DNA from: Fusibacter paucivorans | GTDB taxonomy: Bacteria; Bacillota; Clostridia; Peptostreptococcales; Acidaminobacteraceae | Reading direction: 5' to 3' | NCBI RefSeq assembly: GCF_018390735.1 | Contig: NZ_JAHBCL010000012.1 | Span: 1 to 64,000 of the forward strand | Length of the DNA: 64,000 nucleotides | Shown: positions 44,583 to 54,067 of the stretch, piece after piece | How the letters are laid out: each line of letters starts with the position of its first letter | How positions within the stretch are numbered: the first letter of the stretch is position 1 | Made by a program: the position numbers and the translations under genes | Notes under the pieces: generated by a model | What the model saw: the letters and a program-made list of their open reading frames with translations, nothing else | Database searches by the model: none | What the model was told of the DNA's origin: nothing

Positions 44583-47216
44583 CTACTTTTCTCTGTAGGC
44601 CCTTAATATTTCATAGAGCGCATTCATCGCTTCGATTGGCGTCATGGTATCGGCATTCAATGTTTCAAGATAAGTGTGCAGCGTTTCTGAAATACTATAG
44701 CCGTCCGTCTCTAAAGCTTTTGTCATCACATTCGTCTCTTGAGACAGCTCATGTTTTGCGGGCATCTGTGATAGGGTGTTGTTTATATCACTGGCTTCGA
44801 GGTGGGATAAGATTTCCTTTGCACGTTGAATCACGGCATCCGGTACTCCTGCCAGTTTTGCGACCTGTATCCCAAAGCTCTGATTGGCACCGCCTTTTTC
44901 GATTTTTCTGAGGAATATAATATCATCTTTACTCTCTTTAACGGCGATTCTAAAGTTTTTAACGCCGTCCAGACGCCCTTCCAATTCGGTGAGTTCGTGA
45001 TAATGCGTCGCAAAGAGCGTTTTCGCCTTCTGCTTGGTTAGATACTCGACGACGCTCCAAGCAATGCTCAGTCCGTCATACGTACTGGTGCCGCGTCCGA
45101 TTTCATCAAGAATAATCAGCGATTTTTGTGTTGTGTTCAAAAGTATATTAGAAAGCTCTGTCATTTCCACCATAAACGTACTCTGACCCTGCGACAGGTC
45201 ATCCGATGCACCGACACGGGTGAAGATTCGATCGACCACGCCAATTTCAGCCTTATCCGCCGGAACAAAACAACCGATCTGTGCCATGAGTGCAATCAGC
45301 GCAACTTGCCTCAGATAAGTTGACTTTCCTGCCATATTGGGGCCCGTTATAATGTAAAAGTGCTGATCGCGATTGTCCAACAGCGTATCATTGGGAATAA
45401 AAACAGAGCCATTGTAAATGCGTTCAATGACCGGATGGCGGCCATTTTTTATCATTAGTGTCTGCTTGTCTGTCATTTTAGGCCGTTTGTAGCCGTAACG
45501 ATAACTGCATTCTGCAAAAGCGATGAGTACATCCAACGATGCGACGGCATCTGCTGTTTTTTGAATACGTTCTATATGCACGGAGAGTGCCGCTTTTAAA
45601 TCGGCAAACAAGGAAGCCTCAAGTCTGGCGATCTTCTCTTCTGAACCTAGAACACGCTCTTCAATCGTCTTTAATTCAGGGGTAATGTAACGTTCCGCAT
45701 TGGCGAGCGTTTGCTTGCGAATATAGTGCTCCGGTGCCATCTTTGCACTGCCCTTTGAAATTTCAAGATAGTATCCAAATACTTTGTTGAAGCCCACTTT
45801 TAGCGTTTTGATTCCCGTGGCTTCGCGTTCGCGCTGTTCGACATCCAGTACCCACTGTTTGCCATTGGTAACCGCTTCTCTGAGTTCAAAGAGCGACTGA
45901 TCGTAATCTGCATTGAAAACGCCGCCGTCTTTTATTGTAATCGGCGGTTCTTCGACAATGGCGTCGTCAATCATTTGAAAAACATCTGCCAGCGGATCAA
46001 TCGCTTCCATTAATTGATGGAGTCCTTCACTGTCGACATCGCCCAAGCGCAAACGAAGTTCCGGTAAAACACCCACTGACTGTTTTAGTGCAATAAGGTC
46101 TCTGGGGTTAATATTGCCGTAAACGAGTTTTGACGTCAACCGTTCAAAATCGTAAATCTGTTTCAGCAAGACGCGCAAATCGCTTCGCAGCATCATATCG
46201 TCTAAAAGCGCCGCAACCATATCGTGACGCGCACAAATCGCTTCGACGTCAATCAGCGGTTCTTCCAGCCATGATTTTAAACGTCTGGCACCCATGGCAG
46301 TCCCCGTCTTGTCGAGCACCCATAACAGCGCACCGCGTTTTTCTTTGGTCCGCATGGTCTCTGTCAATTCTAAATTACGCCTTGTAAATTTATCGAGAAT
46401 CATAAAGCGCGACTGCTGGTATACCTGTAGCCGCGTTAAATGATTCAGCGGCACTTTTGCCGTCTCTTCAATATAAGATACGAGTGCGCCGGATGCACAG
46501 ATGCTCTCAGGCAATTCAGACAGTCCCATACCTTCAACCGTATGGACTTTGAATACGCGCTTTAAGGTCTCAGCAGCGCCTTGGCTCTCAAACGCCGTTT
46601 TATCAAAAGGGGTTACCGTAATCCCCTGATGTGTCATTTCCTGTGTAAATTGCACGTCAACAGCGTCATCATTGGGCACGACGAGTTCTGTTGGCGTCAG
46701 CTTAAGCACTTCGTCCGTCAATTTTTGAACAGAAGTCAGTGTGGTGGTCTTAAAGAGCCCTGTCGTGATGTCACAATAGGCAATGCCATAGGACCTTTCC
46801 GATTTTGAAACGGCGACGACAAAATTGTTTTTTGCCGAATCCAGCATTTCAGGGTCAATAACCGTTCCAGGCGTAATAATGCGGACGACTTCCCGCTTGA
46901 CGAGTCCCTTGGCTAGTGCAGGATCTTCCACCTGTTCACAGATGGCAATTTTAATCCCTTGATCAACGAGTTTTTTAATATAACCTTCTACAGAGTGATA
47001 GGGAACGCCGCATAACGGCGCACGTTCCTCAAGACCGCAATTGCGGCCGGTTAGTGTAATTTCAAGCGCTTGTGAAGCCAATAGTGCATCGTCAAAGAAC
47101 ATTTCATAAAAATCGCCCAGTCGATATAAAAGCAAATAAGATTCATACTGGTCTTTTATTTCGAAGTACTGTTTCATCATCGGCGTTAATTTGCTGCGAT
47201 CAATTTCGTGATTCAT
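44583..47216 (-). CDS. mutS: DNA mismatch repair protein MutS
   Basis: 877 residues, full length. The mismatch-binding Phe and Glu are in RLGDFYEMFFDDA near residue 36. The C-terminal ATPase has the Walker A GPNMAGKSTYLRQ, then LIILDEIGRGTSTYDGLSIAW and FATHYHELTELE. It recognises mispairs and recruits MutL, encoded next. The ribosome site before the start is weak (AAGGAC about 12 bases away), so translation may depend on coupling with miaB, whose stop is 21 bases upstream. Confidence 0.96.
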   Translation of the reverse strand: MNHEIDRSKLTPMMKQYFEIKDQYESYLLLYRLGDFYEMFFDDALLASQALEITLTGRNCGLEERAPLCGVPYHSVEGYIKKLVDQGIKIAICEQVEDPALAKGLVKREVVRIITPGTVIDPEMLDSAKNNFVVAVSKSERSYGIAYCDITTGLFKTTTLTSVQKLTDEVLKLTPTELVVPNDDAVDVQFTQEMTHQGITVTPFDKTAFESQGAAETLKRVFKVHTVEGMGLSELPESICASGALVSYIEETAKVPLNHLTRLQVYQQSRFMILDKFTRRNLELTETMRTKEKRGALLWVLDKTGTAMGARRLKSWLEEPLIDVEAICARHDMVAALLDDMMLRSDLRVLLKQIYDFERLTSKLVYGNINPRDLIALKQSVGVLPELRLRLGDVDSEGLHQLMEAIDPLADVFQMIDDAIVEEPPITIKDGGVFNADYDQSLFELREAVTNGKQWVLDVEQREREATGIKTLKVGFNKVFGYYLEISKGSAKMAPEHYIRKQTLANAERYITPELKTIEERVLGSEEKIARLEASLFADLKAALSVHIERIQKTADAVASLDVLIAFAECSYRYGYKRPKMTDKQTLMIKNGRHPVIERIYNGSVFIPNDTLLDNRDQHFYIITGPNMAGKSTYLRQVALIALMAQIGCFVPADKAEIGVVDRIFTRVGASDDLSQGQSTFMVEMTELSNILLNTTQKSLIILDEIGRGTSTYDGLSIAWSVVEYLTKQKAKTLFATHYHELTELEGRLDGVKNFRIAVKESKDDIIFLRKIEKGGANQSFGIQVAKLAGVPDAVIQRAKEILSHLEASDINNTLSQMPAKHELSQETNVMTKALETDGYSISETLHTYLETLNADTMTPIEAMNALYEILRAYREK

Positions 47217-47237
47217 GCTGTTGACACCGTCCTTATT

Positions 47238-48680
47238 TTAATGTTCGGCAACGATCTCACCGTAGAGTGAGAAATGTTTTGGCTTGGTTATTTTAATATC
47301 GACAAGTTTTCCAATATGTGATGCATCGCCCTCAAAAGTGACTGTAATTCCCTGCGGTGTTCTACCCATGAGCAAAGCTTCTGAATGCTTAGAGAAATTT
47401 TCTACTAGCACCGTCACCGTTTGATTCGCATAGGTTTTCATCTTCTCTTTAACAATGTCCTGTACCGTATTTAACAGCATGTCAAATCGACGATGCTTTT
47501 CTTCATCCGTGGTAAGATCTTCAATGTCTGCTGCAGGGGTTCCCGTCCGTTTGGAATAAATAAAGGTAAACGCAGAATCATAGCCCACCGTTTTAACAAG
47601 ATCCAGCGTCTCCAAAAATTCTTCATACGTTTCGCCCGGAAAACCGACGATGATATCCGTTGTCACACCTATATTAGGCATCAACACGCGCGCTTTTCGA
47701 ATAATCTCAAGGTACTGTTCCCGTGTATAATGGCGATTCATTGCCGTTAAAACACGATTGCTCCCCGCCTGTACCGGCAGGTGAAGCGATTCACAGACGT
47801 GCTCACACGAAGCAATTGTTTCAAGCAGTTTATCTGAAATATCTTTAGGATGCGATGTCATAAAACGTATGCGTTCGATGCCGGAGATCGCGTTGACATC
47901 GCGCAGTAAATCGGCAAAGTCATAAGGCGTTTCAAATGTTTTGCCGTATGAATTGACATTTTGCCCGAGCAGCATGATTTCTTTAACCCCATTGTCGGCG
48001 AGCATCTTTATTTCTGCCAGAACGTCTTCCGGCTTACGGGAACGTTCACGGCCTCTGGTGTAAGGAACGATACAGTAAGCACAGAAATTGTTGCAGCCGT
48101 ACATGATGTTGACAAATGCCTTGACATCAAATTTTCTGTCTGCCGGCAGCCCCTCGATGATATCGCCTTCTGACTGCCATATTTCAACAACTTGCTTGTG
48201 CGTATCCATAAAGGACAACAGCAGTTCTGGGAAGTTGTGAAGGTTATGCGTGCCAAAGACGAGGTCTACATGGCGATATTGGCGCTTAATGGCGTCGACA
48301 ATATGCGGCTGCTGCATCATACAGCCACAGACAGCCAGAATGAGATCCGGCTTTTTTTCTTTAATTTTCTTAATATGTCCTAAGTTGCCAAAAACTCTGA
48401 GTTCTGCATTTTCTCTGACGCAGCAAGTATTAAAAATAATAAGATCTGCATCATCATATTGCGCCGTCGGTATATAGCCCATTTCCGCCAGCATTGCCGT
48501 TAGCTTTTCTGAATCGTGTTCATTCATTTGACAGCCGTAAGTTTGCGTACACACGCGAAGCTGCCTGCCTTCATTATTGGGATCTGTGGCCAATCTATCT
48601 CTAATTTTATTGATCGCAATTTCATTTCTGGTTAAAATATCATCCATACTTTCAATATTGAGCGTTTCTCTATCAGACAT
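47238..48680 (-). CDS. miaB: tRNA methylthiotransferase MiaB
   Basis: A radical-SAM enzyme that adds a methylthio group at C2 of i6A37 in tRNA. The N-terminal cluster domain has CTQTYGCQMNEHDSEK and AVCGCMMQQ; the radical-SAM motif is CNNFCAYCIVPYTRGRERSR; a TRAM domain ends the protein. The start is Met11 of the ORF (MSDRETL), seven bases after GGAGG; 480 residues. It opens the operon miaB-mutS-mutL-miaA-hfq. It needs two 4Fe-4S clusters, so it is a plausible target for iron-sparing control. Confidence 0.95.
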   Translation of the reverse strand: MSDRETLNIESMDDILTRNEIAINKIRDRLATDPNNEGRQLRVCTQTYGCQMNEHDSEKLTAMLAEMGYIPTAQYDDADLIIFNTCCVRENAELRVFGNLGHIKKIKEKKPDLILAVCGCMMQQPHIVDAIKRQYRHVDLVFGTHNLHNFPELLLSFMDTHKQVVEIWQSEGDIIEGLPADRKFDVKAFVNIMYGCNNFCAYCIVPYTRGRERSRKPEDVLAEIKMLADNGVKEIMLLGQNVNSYGKTFETPYDFADLLRDVNAISGIERIRFMTSHPKDISDKLLETIASCEHVCESLHLPVQAGSNRVLTAMNRHYTREQYLEIIRKARVLMPNIGVTTDIIVGFPGETYEEFLETLDLVKTVGYDSAFTFIYSKRTGTPAADIEDLTTDEEKHRRFDMLLNTVQDIVKEKMKTYANQTVTVLVENFSKHSEALLMGRTPQGITVTFEGDASHIGKLVDIKITKPKHFSLYGEIVAEH

Positions 48681-48982
48681 GTTTTTCCTCCAAATTTCAT
48701 TCCGTACCATTATATCAGATTTTAAAATGCATTGAAATGTCGTGTCATTTTGTTCACAAAAGGTTTGAAAATCATCATTACGCTAAGATTGACAAACCTT
48801 GTTTTAAAAATAAATTCCCGTTGTCATTATCCTATGCGCCTATAAACTGATGATTGATCTGCCAGTCATCCTCTTTGGTTACGACTATCTCGATTTTAAC
48901 ATTACTTTCAATATACGATCATGGTGTCCAGTTTTTCTATGAGGGCATACTGCCGAATCATTTCTTTCTGGCACGTCTGTCA
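48681..48982. other. 302-base gap upstream of miaB
   Basis: It holds the miaB promoter at 48709-48737. AAGGTTTG (48760-48767) and CAAACCTT (48793-48800) could pair across a 25-base loop as a weak minus-strand terminator for the small zinc-ribbon gene. Nothing else is apparent. Confidence 0.4.
48709..48737 (-). promoter_or_regulatory. Promoter of the miaB-hfq operon
   Basis: Minus strand: TTTCAA (48737-48732), 17 bases, TATAAT (48714-48709). The -10 is consensus and the -35 is weak. Confidence 0.5.
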
Positions 48983-49273
48983 TTATCTCAATCGAACATG
49001 ACAATACGGGCAATTCTTAGGATCAAAAACATTTCTGGAAAACCAGTGATGGCAATTCGGGCATCTTCTAATCACCAATAAAACAAATGCACTGGCACCG
49101 AAAAGTATAAAACTGAACGCAAACACACATAGCCTCAATAAGCTGTCTTCACCTGCTATGAGAAAGATAATCAATAAAGTAGGGACTGCGATAAAAATCG
49201 CTATGTATGTTATAAAGGTTAATTTGCGTATAAAAGCGTATTTCTTGATGATTTCTTCTTCATTTAATTGCAT
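48983..49273 (-). CDS. Small membrane protein with C-terminal zinc ribbon
   Basis: 96 residues. Two transmembrane helices (about 16-38 and 46-66) are followed by a cytosolic zinc ribbon, CPNCHHWFSRNVFDPKNCPYC, with two CxxC/CxxC pairs. No specific family recognised. AGAAAGGAAATAAG precedes the start. It stands alone between miaB and the DUF523 gene. Confidence 0.68.
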   Translation of the reverse strand: MQLNEEEIIKKYAFIRKLTFITYIAIFIAVPTLLIIFLIAGEDSLLRLCVFAFSFILFGASAFVLLVIRRCPNCHHWFSRNVFDPKNCPYCHVRLR

Positions 49274-49597
49274 CTTATTTCCTTTCTTCTAGATTGCGCC
49301 CTAGACTGTTGTTAAAGATTAAGCCTGCTTTAAACAATAATCGTCAGTTTAGGACAACCGTTTTTATAAACAAGTTTTTATTTATATGGTTTAGACTTTA
49401 CTTATCATATCACTTTTTAAAGATCATGACATCTACCGATTTATTACAGTTGCTGTCAGTCCTTATACAAAAGTAGAAACCTCACCACGATAGAAAGCTT
49501 GTTGTAGCCTTCCGTCATAGTGAGGTTTATTGTTTTTACATGGTCTAAAAGGTTCCTATAAGACTGAATCGTGCGTATCAGCCTTTAAAACAACGCC
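49274..49597. other. 324-base gap with an imperfect inverted repeat
   Basis: No gene. The only clear structure is the inverted repeat at 49477-49528, entered separately. The remainder is A/T-rich. Confidence 0.4.
49477..49528 (-). repeat. 22-bp hairpin with strand-specific G-U pairs
   Basis: Arms 49477-49498 and 49507-49528 with an 8-base loop. As plus-strand RNA it has four A-C mismatches; as minus-strand RNA those become G-U pairs and 21 of 22 positions pair. That asymmetry points to a transcript of the minus strand, most simply the 3' end of the DUF523 message. The sequence after it (CTACTTTTG) is only slightly T-rich. Confidence 0.55.
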
Positions 49598-50062
49598 TTA
49601 TGCTTCAACAGATGCCAGATAGGCCTCAGCTGCTTCAAAATCATCTTCATCAAAGACTTTGACACCGGCGTTTTTGAGCATTTCTACAGCCATCCCCTGT
49701 CCCGGTGTGCGTGTATCTGTAAACGTTCCGTCAAAAATCATTTTGCTGCCGCATGAAGGGCTGTCTGCTTTCATCATGGCAAAAGCTACTTCATTGACAA
49801 TGGCTAGGCGCTGCGCTTCTAAAGCCCCTTTTGTGTATTCGACCGTAACATCCGTGCCGGCACCCGTCAACACTTTTTCGCCAACGCGCTGTGAATCCGG
49901 TCTCGGTGTCGGCAATCCGCCAAACACTTCAGGGCATACGGGAATCAGTCTTCCCTCAGCCTTCCACTTTAAGAACGTCGGGTGCTCACAGGTAACATCA
50001 GCCGCATCATATCTTACGATTTCGCCGCCGTAAAGACATTTGCTAACAAGAATTTTCTTCAT
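49598..50062 (-). CDS. DUF523 family protein
   Basis: 154 residues from Met6 of the ORF (MKKILVSKCLYG), five bases after GGAGG. The family signature runs SKCLYGGEIVRYDA, then IPVCPEVFGGLPTPR and a later KADSPSCGSKMIFDGTF; the three cysteines are conserved and may hold a metal. The family is common in anaerobes and has no proved function. Monocistronic. Confidence 0.87.
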   Translation of the reverse strand: MKKILVSKCLYGGEIVRYDAADVTCEHPTFLKWKAEGRLIPVCPEVFGGLPTPRPDSQRVGEKVLTGAGTDVTVEYTKGALEAQRLAIVNEVAFAMMKADSPSCGSKMIFDGTFTDTRTPGQGMAVEMLKNAGVKVFDEDDFEAAEAYLASVEA

Positions 50063-50198
50063 TCCTACCTCCTTCAAAACATAATAATTAATAATTATTA
50101 CAGTTTCTTAAAGAAATTGCAAGAAAATTCACGCAATTGATGCGAATAAACGCAAAACACAAATATTCGCTTTTCATCGGTATTGTTTTTGTATCAAA

Positions 50199-51479
50199 TT
50201 ATTCTGTATCAGCCACTACTTTCGCAGTGTTGTTCGCCCGATAATAAACCGTTTCATCAAACTCATTCTCTGTTTTAGCAACGATGAGTGTGCACACGGC
50301 ATCCCCTGTAATATTCACAACCGTCCGGCACATATCGAGAATACGGTCTATTCCCATGATGATGCCAATGGCTTCAACAGGCAAGCCAACTTGTGTCAAT
50401 ACCATGGACAGCATAACGAGTCCTACGCCGGGAACACCAGCTGTGCCAATCGAAGCGAGCGTCGCCGTCAAGATAACGCTTACAAAATCAGATATGCCGA
50501 GATTAATACCATAGAGCTGTGCGATAAAGACTGTGGCAACGCCCTGCATGATCGCTGTACCATCCATATTCATCGTTGCACCCAGCGGCATTGTAAAGGA
50601 TGCAAGTTCCTTATTAACGCCAAGGCGTTCTTCCGCTGTTTCAATGGAAACCGGCAATGTTGCATTGCTTGAAGAGGTTGAAAAAGCCACCGCCATTGCC
50701 GGTGCAAAGTTTTTAAAGAATTGAATAGGATTTAAACGCGTTACCGTAAAGAGCAATCCCTGATAAGTAAAAACCGCATGCACGACGAGCGCGCCAAGGA
50801 CGCACAGCATATAGACAAACAATGAGCCAATAGCGTCAAATCCAAAAGTTGCCATGGTTTTACCAACGAGCGCAAACACGCCGATCGGTGCAAACTTCAT
50901 GATTATCATGACCATTTTTAAAATAATTTCATTAAGTTGTTCCAAAATAAGCTTTACTTGTGCAACGCGTTCGCCAAGCACTGTGATCGCTGTCCCAGAA
51001 ATCAGTGCAAAGACAATAATCTGAAGCATATTCCCTTCAGCCATCGCTGCAATTGGATTTGTTGGAATCATATTGATGAGCACTTGAACAAATGCCGGGC
51101 TCTCTGCTGCTTCATAAGTATACGTATCTGCTGTAAGCTGCATAAAGCTGCCCGGTTTGACCACACTTGCAATGACAATGGCAAGTGTAATGGCAATTGC
51201 TGTTGTCATTAAGTAAAAGCCCAATGTCTTGCCGCCAATACGCCCCAGTTTTTTAACATCACCAATCTGTGCGGCACCAAGCGTCAGTGAGATAAACACA
51301 AGCGGCACAACCATCATTTTTATCAACGCGATAAAAACTGATCCTAGTAATACAAAGCCAAAACCAACGATATAATCTTTGACAATCGGTGTTTCAGCAA
51401 TTGGATTTAACGCAATCCCCACGACGAGTCCCAATACCATTGCAACGAGAATCTTAAACGTCAGACTTTTGTTTTTCAT
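50199..51479 (-). CDS. Dicarboxylate/amino-acid:cation symporter (DAACS family)
   Basis: 426 residues from Met20 of the ORF (MKNKSLTFKI), with AAGGGGG upstream. Eight or so membrane helices and two re-entrant loops. The serine-rich motif FSTSSSNATLPVSI and the GATMNMDGTAI element are those of the GltP/GltT/DctA group, which take up glutamate, aspartate or C4-dicarboxylates with sodium or protons. It lies directly downstream of the histidine kinase/YcbB-type regulator pair on the same strand, separated by a terminator, and is their most likely target. Confidence 0.92.
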   Translation of the reverse strand: MKNKSLTFKILVAMVLGLVVGIALNPIAETPIVKDYIVGFGFVLLGSVFIALIKMMVVPLVFISLTLGAAQIGDVKKLGRIGGKTLGFYLMTTAIAITLAIVIASVVKPGSFMQLTADTYTYEAAESPAFVQVLINMIPTNPIAAMAEGNMLQIIVFALISGTAITVLGERVAQVKLILEQLNEIILKMVMIIMKFAPIGVFALVGKTMATFGFDAIGSLFVYMLCVLGALVVHAVFTYQGLLFTVTRLNPIQFFKNFAPAMAVAFSTSSSNATLPVSIETAEERLGVNKELASFTMPLGATMNMDGTAIMQGVATVFIAQLYGINLGISDFVSVILTATLASIGTAGVPGVGLVMLSMVLTQVGLPVEAIGIIMGIDRILDMCRTVVNITGDAVCTLIVAKTENEFDETVYYRANNTAKVVADTE

Positions 51480-51563
51480 AAAATCCCCCTTCTTATGAGG
51501 CAGAAAGTGACTACCCGGCTTTTCCCCATCGGTCAAACCGTTTACCGTATAATACTTTCTGTC

Positions 51564-51609
51564 AAAAAAAATAAAACGACCTTATAACTTAATACCGTTA
51601 TAATAGTCG
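51564..51609 (-). terminator. Terminator of the two-component operon
   Basis: Minus strand: CGAC..TTATAAC and GTTATAA..GTCG, with small unpaired parts and an 8-base loop, then TTTTATTTTTTTT. It separates the regulator genes from the symporter gene. Confidence 0.65.
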
Positions 51610-51703
51610 TCCTACATATTCCTACAAGATGTTACAAAAAACTACGAATCTTTTTACATTTTTTGCATGTTTTGCGATACAATTGTCCTTTTGAGTCATA
51701 TTG

Positions 51704-52597
51704 CTATCCATTCTGCATTTCGATAATGAGGCCTGTAAAAAATTTTCGAATATTAATTTTGCCGCCATCTTCCGAAAGCCCTTTTAAATAAGTCATCTCT
51801 CTTCGAACTTCTTTAAAATCGTACATACTGCTACCGTAACGCGTAAAGATAAGATCATCGTAATCTTGAAGTCCACGTTCGCCAATGTTTTCAAGCCCTT
51901 GGGCAATCGTGCGTCGAATACGCTGTTCAATGGTCTTCACATTGACGATTTCGCCTTTTTCCCGTTCATATTTATCACTGAGGTAATGGTATAAACTCGA
52001 CAGCTTATAATCCAGAACGCGTCGCTTGATACCATCGTCAACGCCCATTAAAAATTCGACGAGATTGAGAATATCCATCGTCCCCGATTCACTGGCAATT
52101 CCCAGATGGTACAATATATGCCGCGCGCGTTCCCTGTGGCCGCTATTTGGTGCTTCATCTTTTCCTTCGTCAAGGGCTTGCATATGCTGAAAAGCATTTT
52201 GAAATGAATGAATCACCTGTTTCATTCGCATTCGCTCGTCTACATGTTTGACAACATTAATAACTTCAATCACGTTAATTGGTTTGTTAATATAAAATTC
52301 GATACCTGCATTGTATGCTTTTGACACCATCTCTTTCGCGTACACTTCGCTAATCATGATAAATGGCGTCTCTTGCATAAATGGCTTTAATTGATTCGTG
52401 ACGGTAATACCATCGAGCTTGGGAAGGAGCAAGTCAATAAAGACGATATCAGGTTTTAATTTCTGAATCGCTTCAATGGCTTTCTCACCCTCTGTTGAGG
52501 AGCCACAGACATCTCCGAGGTTATGATTAATAATAATATTACTCAATATTTTGACAACGCTGACATCATCGTCCAGAATATAAAAATTATAATTCAT
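51704..52597 (-). CDS. Response regulator, GlnL/YcbB type
   Basis: 297 residues from Met5 of the ORF (MNYNFYILDDD); the upstream GTG overlaps the GAGG ribosome site. The receiver domain (1-120) has ILDDD, the phospho-accepting Asp in VFIDLLLPKLDG, and the Lys in FYINKPINV. The C-terminal half (about 145-297) is the YcbB DNA-binding domain, with TIEQRIRRTIAQGLENI, as in Bacillus GlnL. GlnL responds to glutamine and controls glutaminase and glutamine uptake. Here the downstream symporter is the likely target. Confidence 0.85.
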   Translation of the reverse strand: MNYNFYILDDDVSVVKILSNIIINHNLGDVCGSSTEGEKAIEAIQKLKPDIVFIDLLLPKLDGITVTNQLKPFMQETPFIMISEVYAKEMVSKAYNAGIEFYINKPINVIEVINVVKHVDERMRMKQVIHSFQNAFQHMQALDEGKDEAPNSGHRERARHILYHLGIASESGTMDILNLVEFLMGVDDGIKRRVLDYKLSSLYHYLSDKYEREKGEIVNVKTIEQRIRRTIAQGLENIGERGLQDYDDLIFTRYGSSMYDFKEVRREMTYLKGLSEDGGKINIRKFFTGLIIEMQNG

Positions 52598-52635
52598 CTT
52601 ACGCCTCACTTATGTTTATCTTGATGTCCTATCTA

Positions 52636-53910
52636 TTAATCGGAAATCACATCTGTCAATAGGTGCTGCTTGGGGATGGCAATTGCAAAACAGGTCTGAT
52701 CCCCCAATGAAGAGTTCACTTCAATCTTACCGCCAAGAACTTGCGAAACGAGGTATTTAACATGTGTGAGACCAATGCCTGAGGCCATAATGCCACTTAC
52801 AGCATTATATTTCGTTGAATATCCGGGTTCAAAGATAAGCGCCTGATCTTCCAATGCGATTCCGGTACCGGAATCGCATACCTCAATTAAGATCGTCTCC
52901 GCATGCGCCGTCATTGACAGCTGAATTCGACCTTCCGATTCAATTGCCTCAATGCTGTTGACCAACAAATTATTGAGAATGGACAGCAAGACATAATAAT
53001 CATGTGTCGAACCTTTTAAATCAACGTGTTCTATAAACTGAATACGTTTGCCGTTTACTTCTGCAAGCTTTTCATTGGCTTCAATGGCGATACGCGCTAT
53101 TTCTGACAATGGCATCACTGAACCATATATTTCGTCAATACTGCGCTCTATCCCCGCAATCACCCGCGTATAGTCCTTTTTGATTTCATGAATATCTTTT
53201 GTGACATCCAAAATGGCTTCTTTTAACGGTTCGTCTTCAAGACCTTCATAAATGCTGAAACTCTTTTGCATGGCATTTTCTATGTCACTTTTTGATTTTC
53301 TTAAGAAGAAAAGTTCCGTTTTTAAGTTGGCACGCTGCATCAACTGCTCTCGAAAACGCTGGTATTCCTGACGCCTTTTGACATGATCATAATAGCGATT
53401 GGAGATGTAGATTAGAACTGTCGTAAAAACAGTACGAAAAAGACCAATACTGATAATCGTCAGCACAACGGATTCAAAGTGACTATACGCCCATTCTTGG
53501 CGGATTGAAACTTCAATAAGATTGGGAATGCTGTCACAAACCCAAATACTGATAAAAAGAAGTGCCGGATGTTTTAATTTGCCTCTGACATCCAATACAG
53601 AAAAGAAAAAACTGTAGAAAATATAAAAAAATAAAATGGGGTAATAAAGCTGTATTGATTCGGCGACCGTCGCGTGTTCGCCAATGATATTCAAGCCGCT
53701 CCGTACAGCAAACATCATGATCCCAACGAGATTAATCGTTATGATAGGCTCAATTTCCTGAAATGTGAGCATGAGGACATTAAGTACGACTACGGCTAGC
53801 GTCAGCCTAAACTCCGTTCCAAATGGCGATAGATAAATCTGACCCATAAACGTCGTAAAAATCGCAACAATAAATATCTGTTCAACTTTTTGAAACCGAT
53901 CATTAATCAT
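52636..53910 (-). CDS. Sensor histidine kinase, GlnK/YcbA-like
   Basis: 424 residues from Met17 of the ORF (MINDRFQKVEQ), eight bases after GAGG. Five or six membrane helices fill residues 8-180 with little external loop, so the signal is probably sensed in the membrane. A coiled linker leads to a phosphoacceptor helix, probably the His of KDIHEIKKDY, and a HATPase domain with NNLLVNSIEAIE, DSGTGI and GIGLTHVKYLV. It is cotranscribed with the YcbB-type regulator, 38 bases apart. Confidence 0.85.
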   Translation of the reverse strand: MINDRFQKVEQIFIVAIFTTFMGQIYLSPFGTEFRLTLAVVVLNVLMLTFQEIEPIITINLVGIMMFAVRSGLNIIGEHATVAESIQLYYPILFFYIFYSFFFSVLDVRGKLKHPALLFISIWVCDSIPNLIEVSIRQEWAYSHFESVVLTIISIGLFRTVFTTVLIYISNRYYDHVKRRQEYQRFREQLMQRANLKTELFFLRKSKSDIENAMQKSFSIYEGLEDEPLKEAILDVTKDIHEIKKDYTRVIAGIERSIDEIYGSVMPLSEIARIAIEANEKLAEVNGKRIQFIEHVDLKGSTHDYYVLLSILNNLLVNSIEAIESEGRIQLSMTAHAETILIEVCDSGTGIALEDQALIFEPGYSTKYNAVSGIMASGIGLTHVKYLVSQVLGGKIEVNSSLGDQTCFAIAIPKQHLLTDVISD

Positions 53911-53978
53911 AAAGCAGCCTCTAGCACTTTGCATGATTTTTATACCGAAAACTGACAACCTTTCTCAATAGACACAGT

Positions 53979-54007
53979 AAGAGCACAGCTAAATTTGCTG
54001 TGCTCTT
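53979..54007. terminator. Terminator-like hairpin after the aminotransferase gene
   Basis: Perfect 11-bp stem AAGAGCACAGC (53979-53989) and GCTGTGCTCTT (53997-54007) with loop TAAATTT. The T-rich exit is on the plus strand (CATTTTATC), while the gene that ends here is on the minus strand, so it may act only as a 3' stabiliser. Confidence 0.6.
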
Positions 54008-54067
54008 CATTTTATCATAATCAGGCTATATTTGTCGATTTAAACCACGATCGCTTTATATCGCCTA

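Noticed and set aside
51480-51560. Leader of the symporter gene as a riboswitch
   Set aside because: The minus-strand stretch with CCGATGGGGAAAAGCCGGG looked like parts of several riboswitch classes, but I could not match a full set of conserved elements of any one of them.
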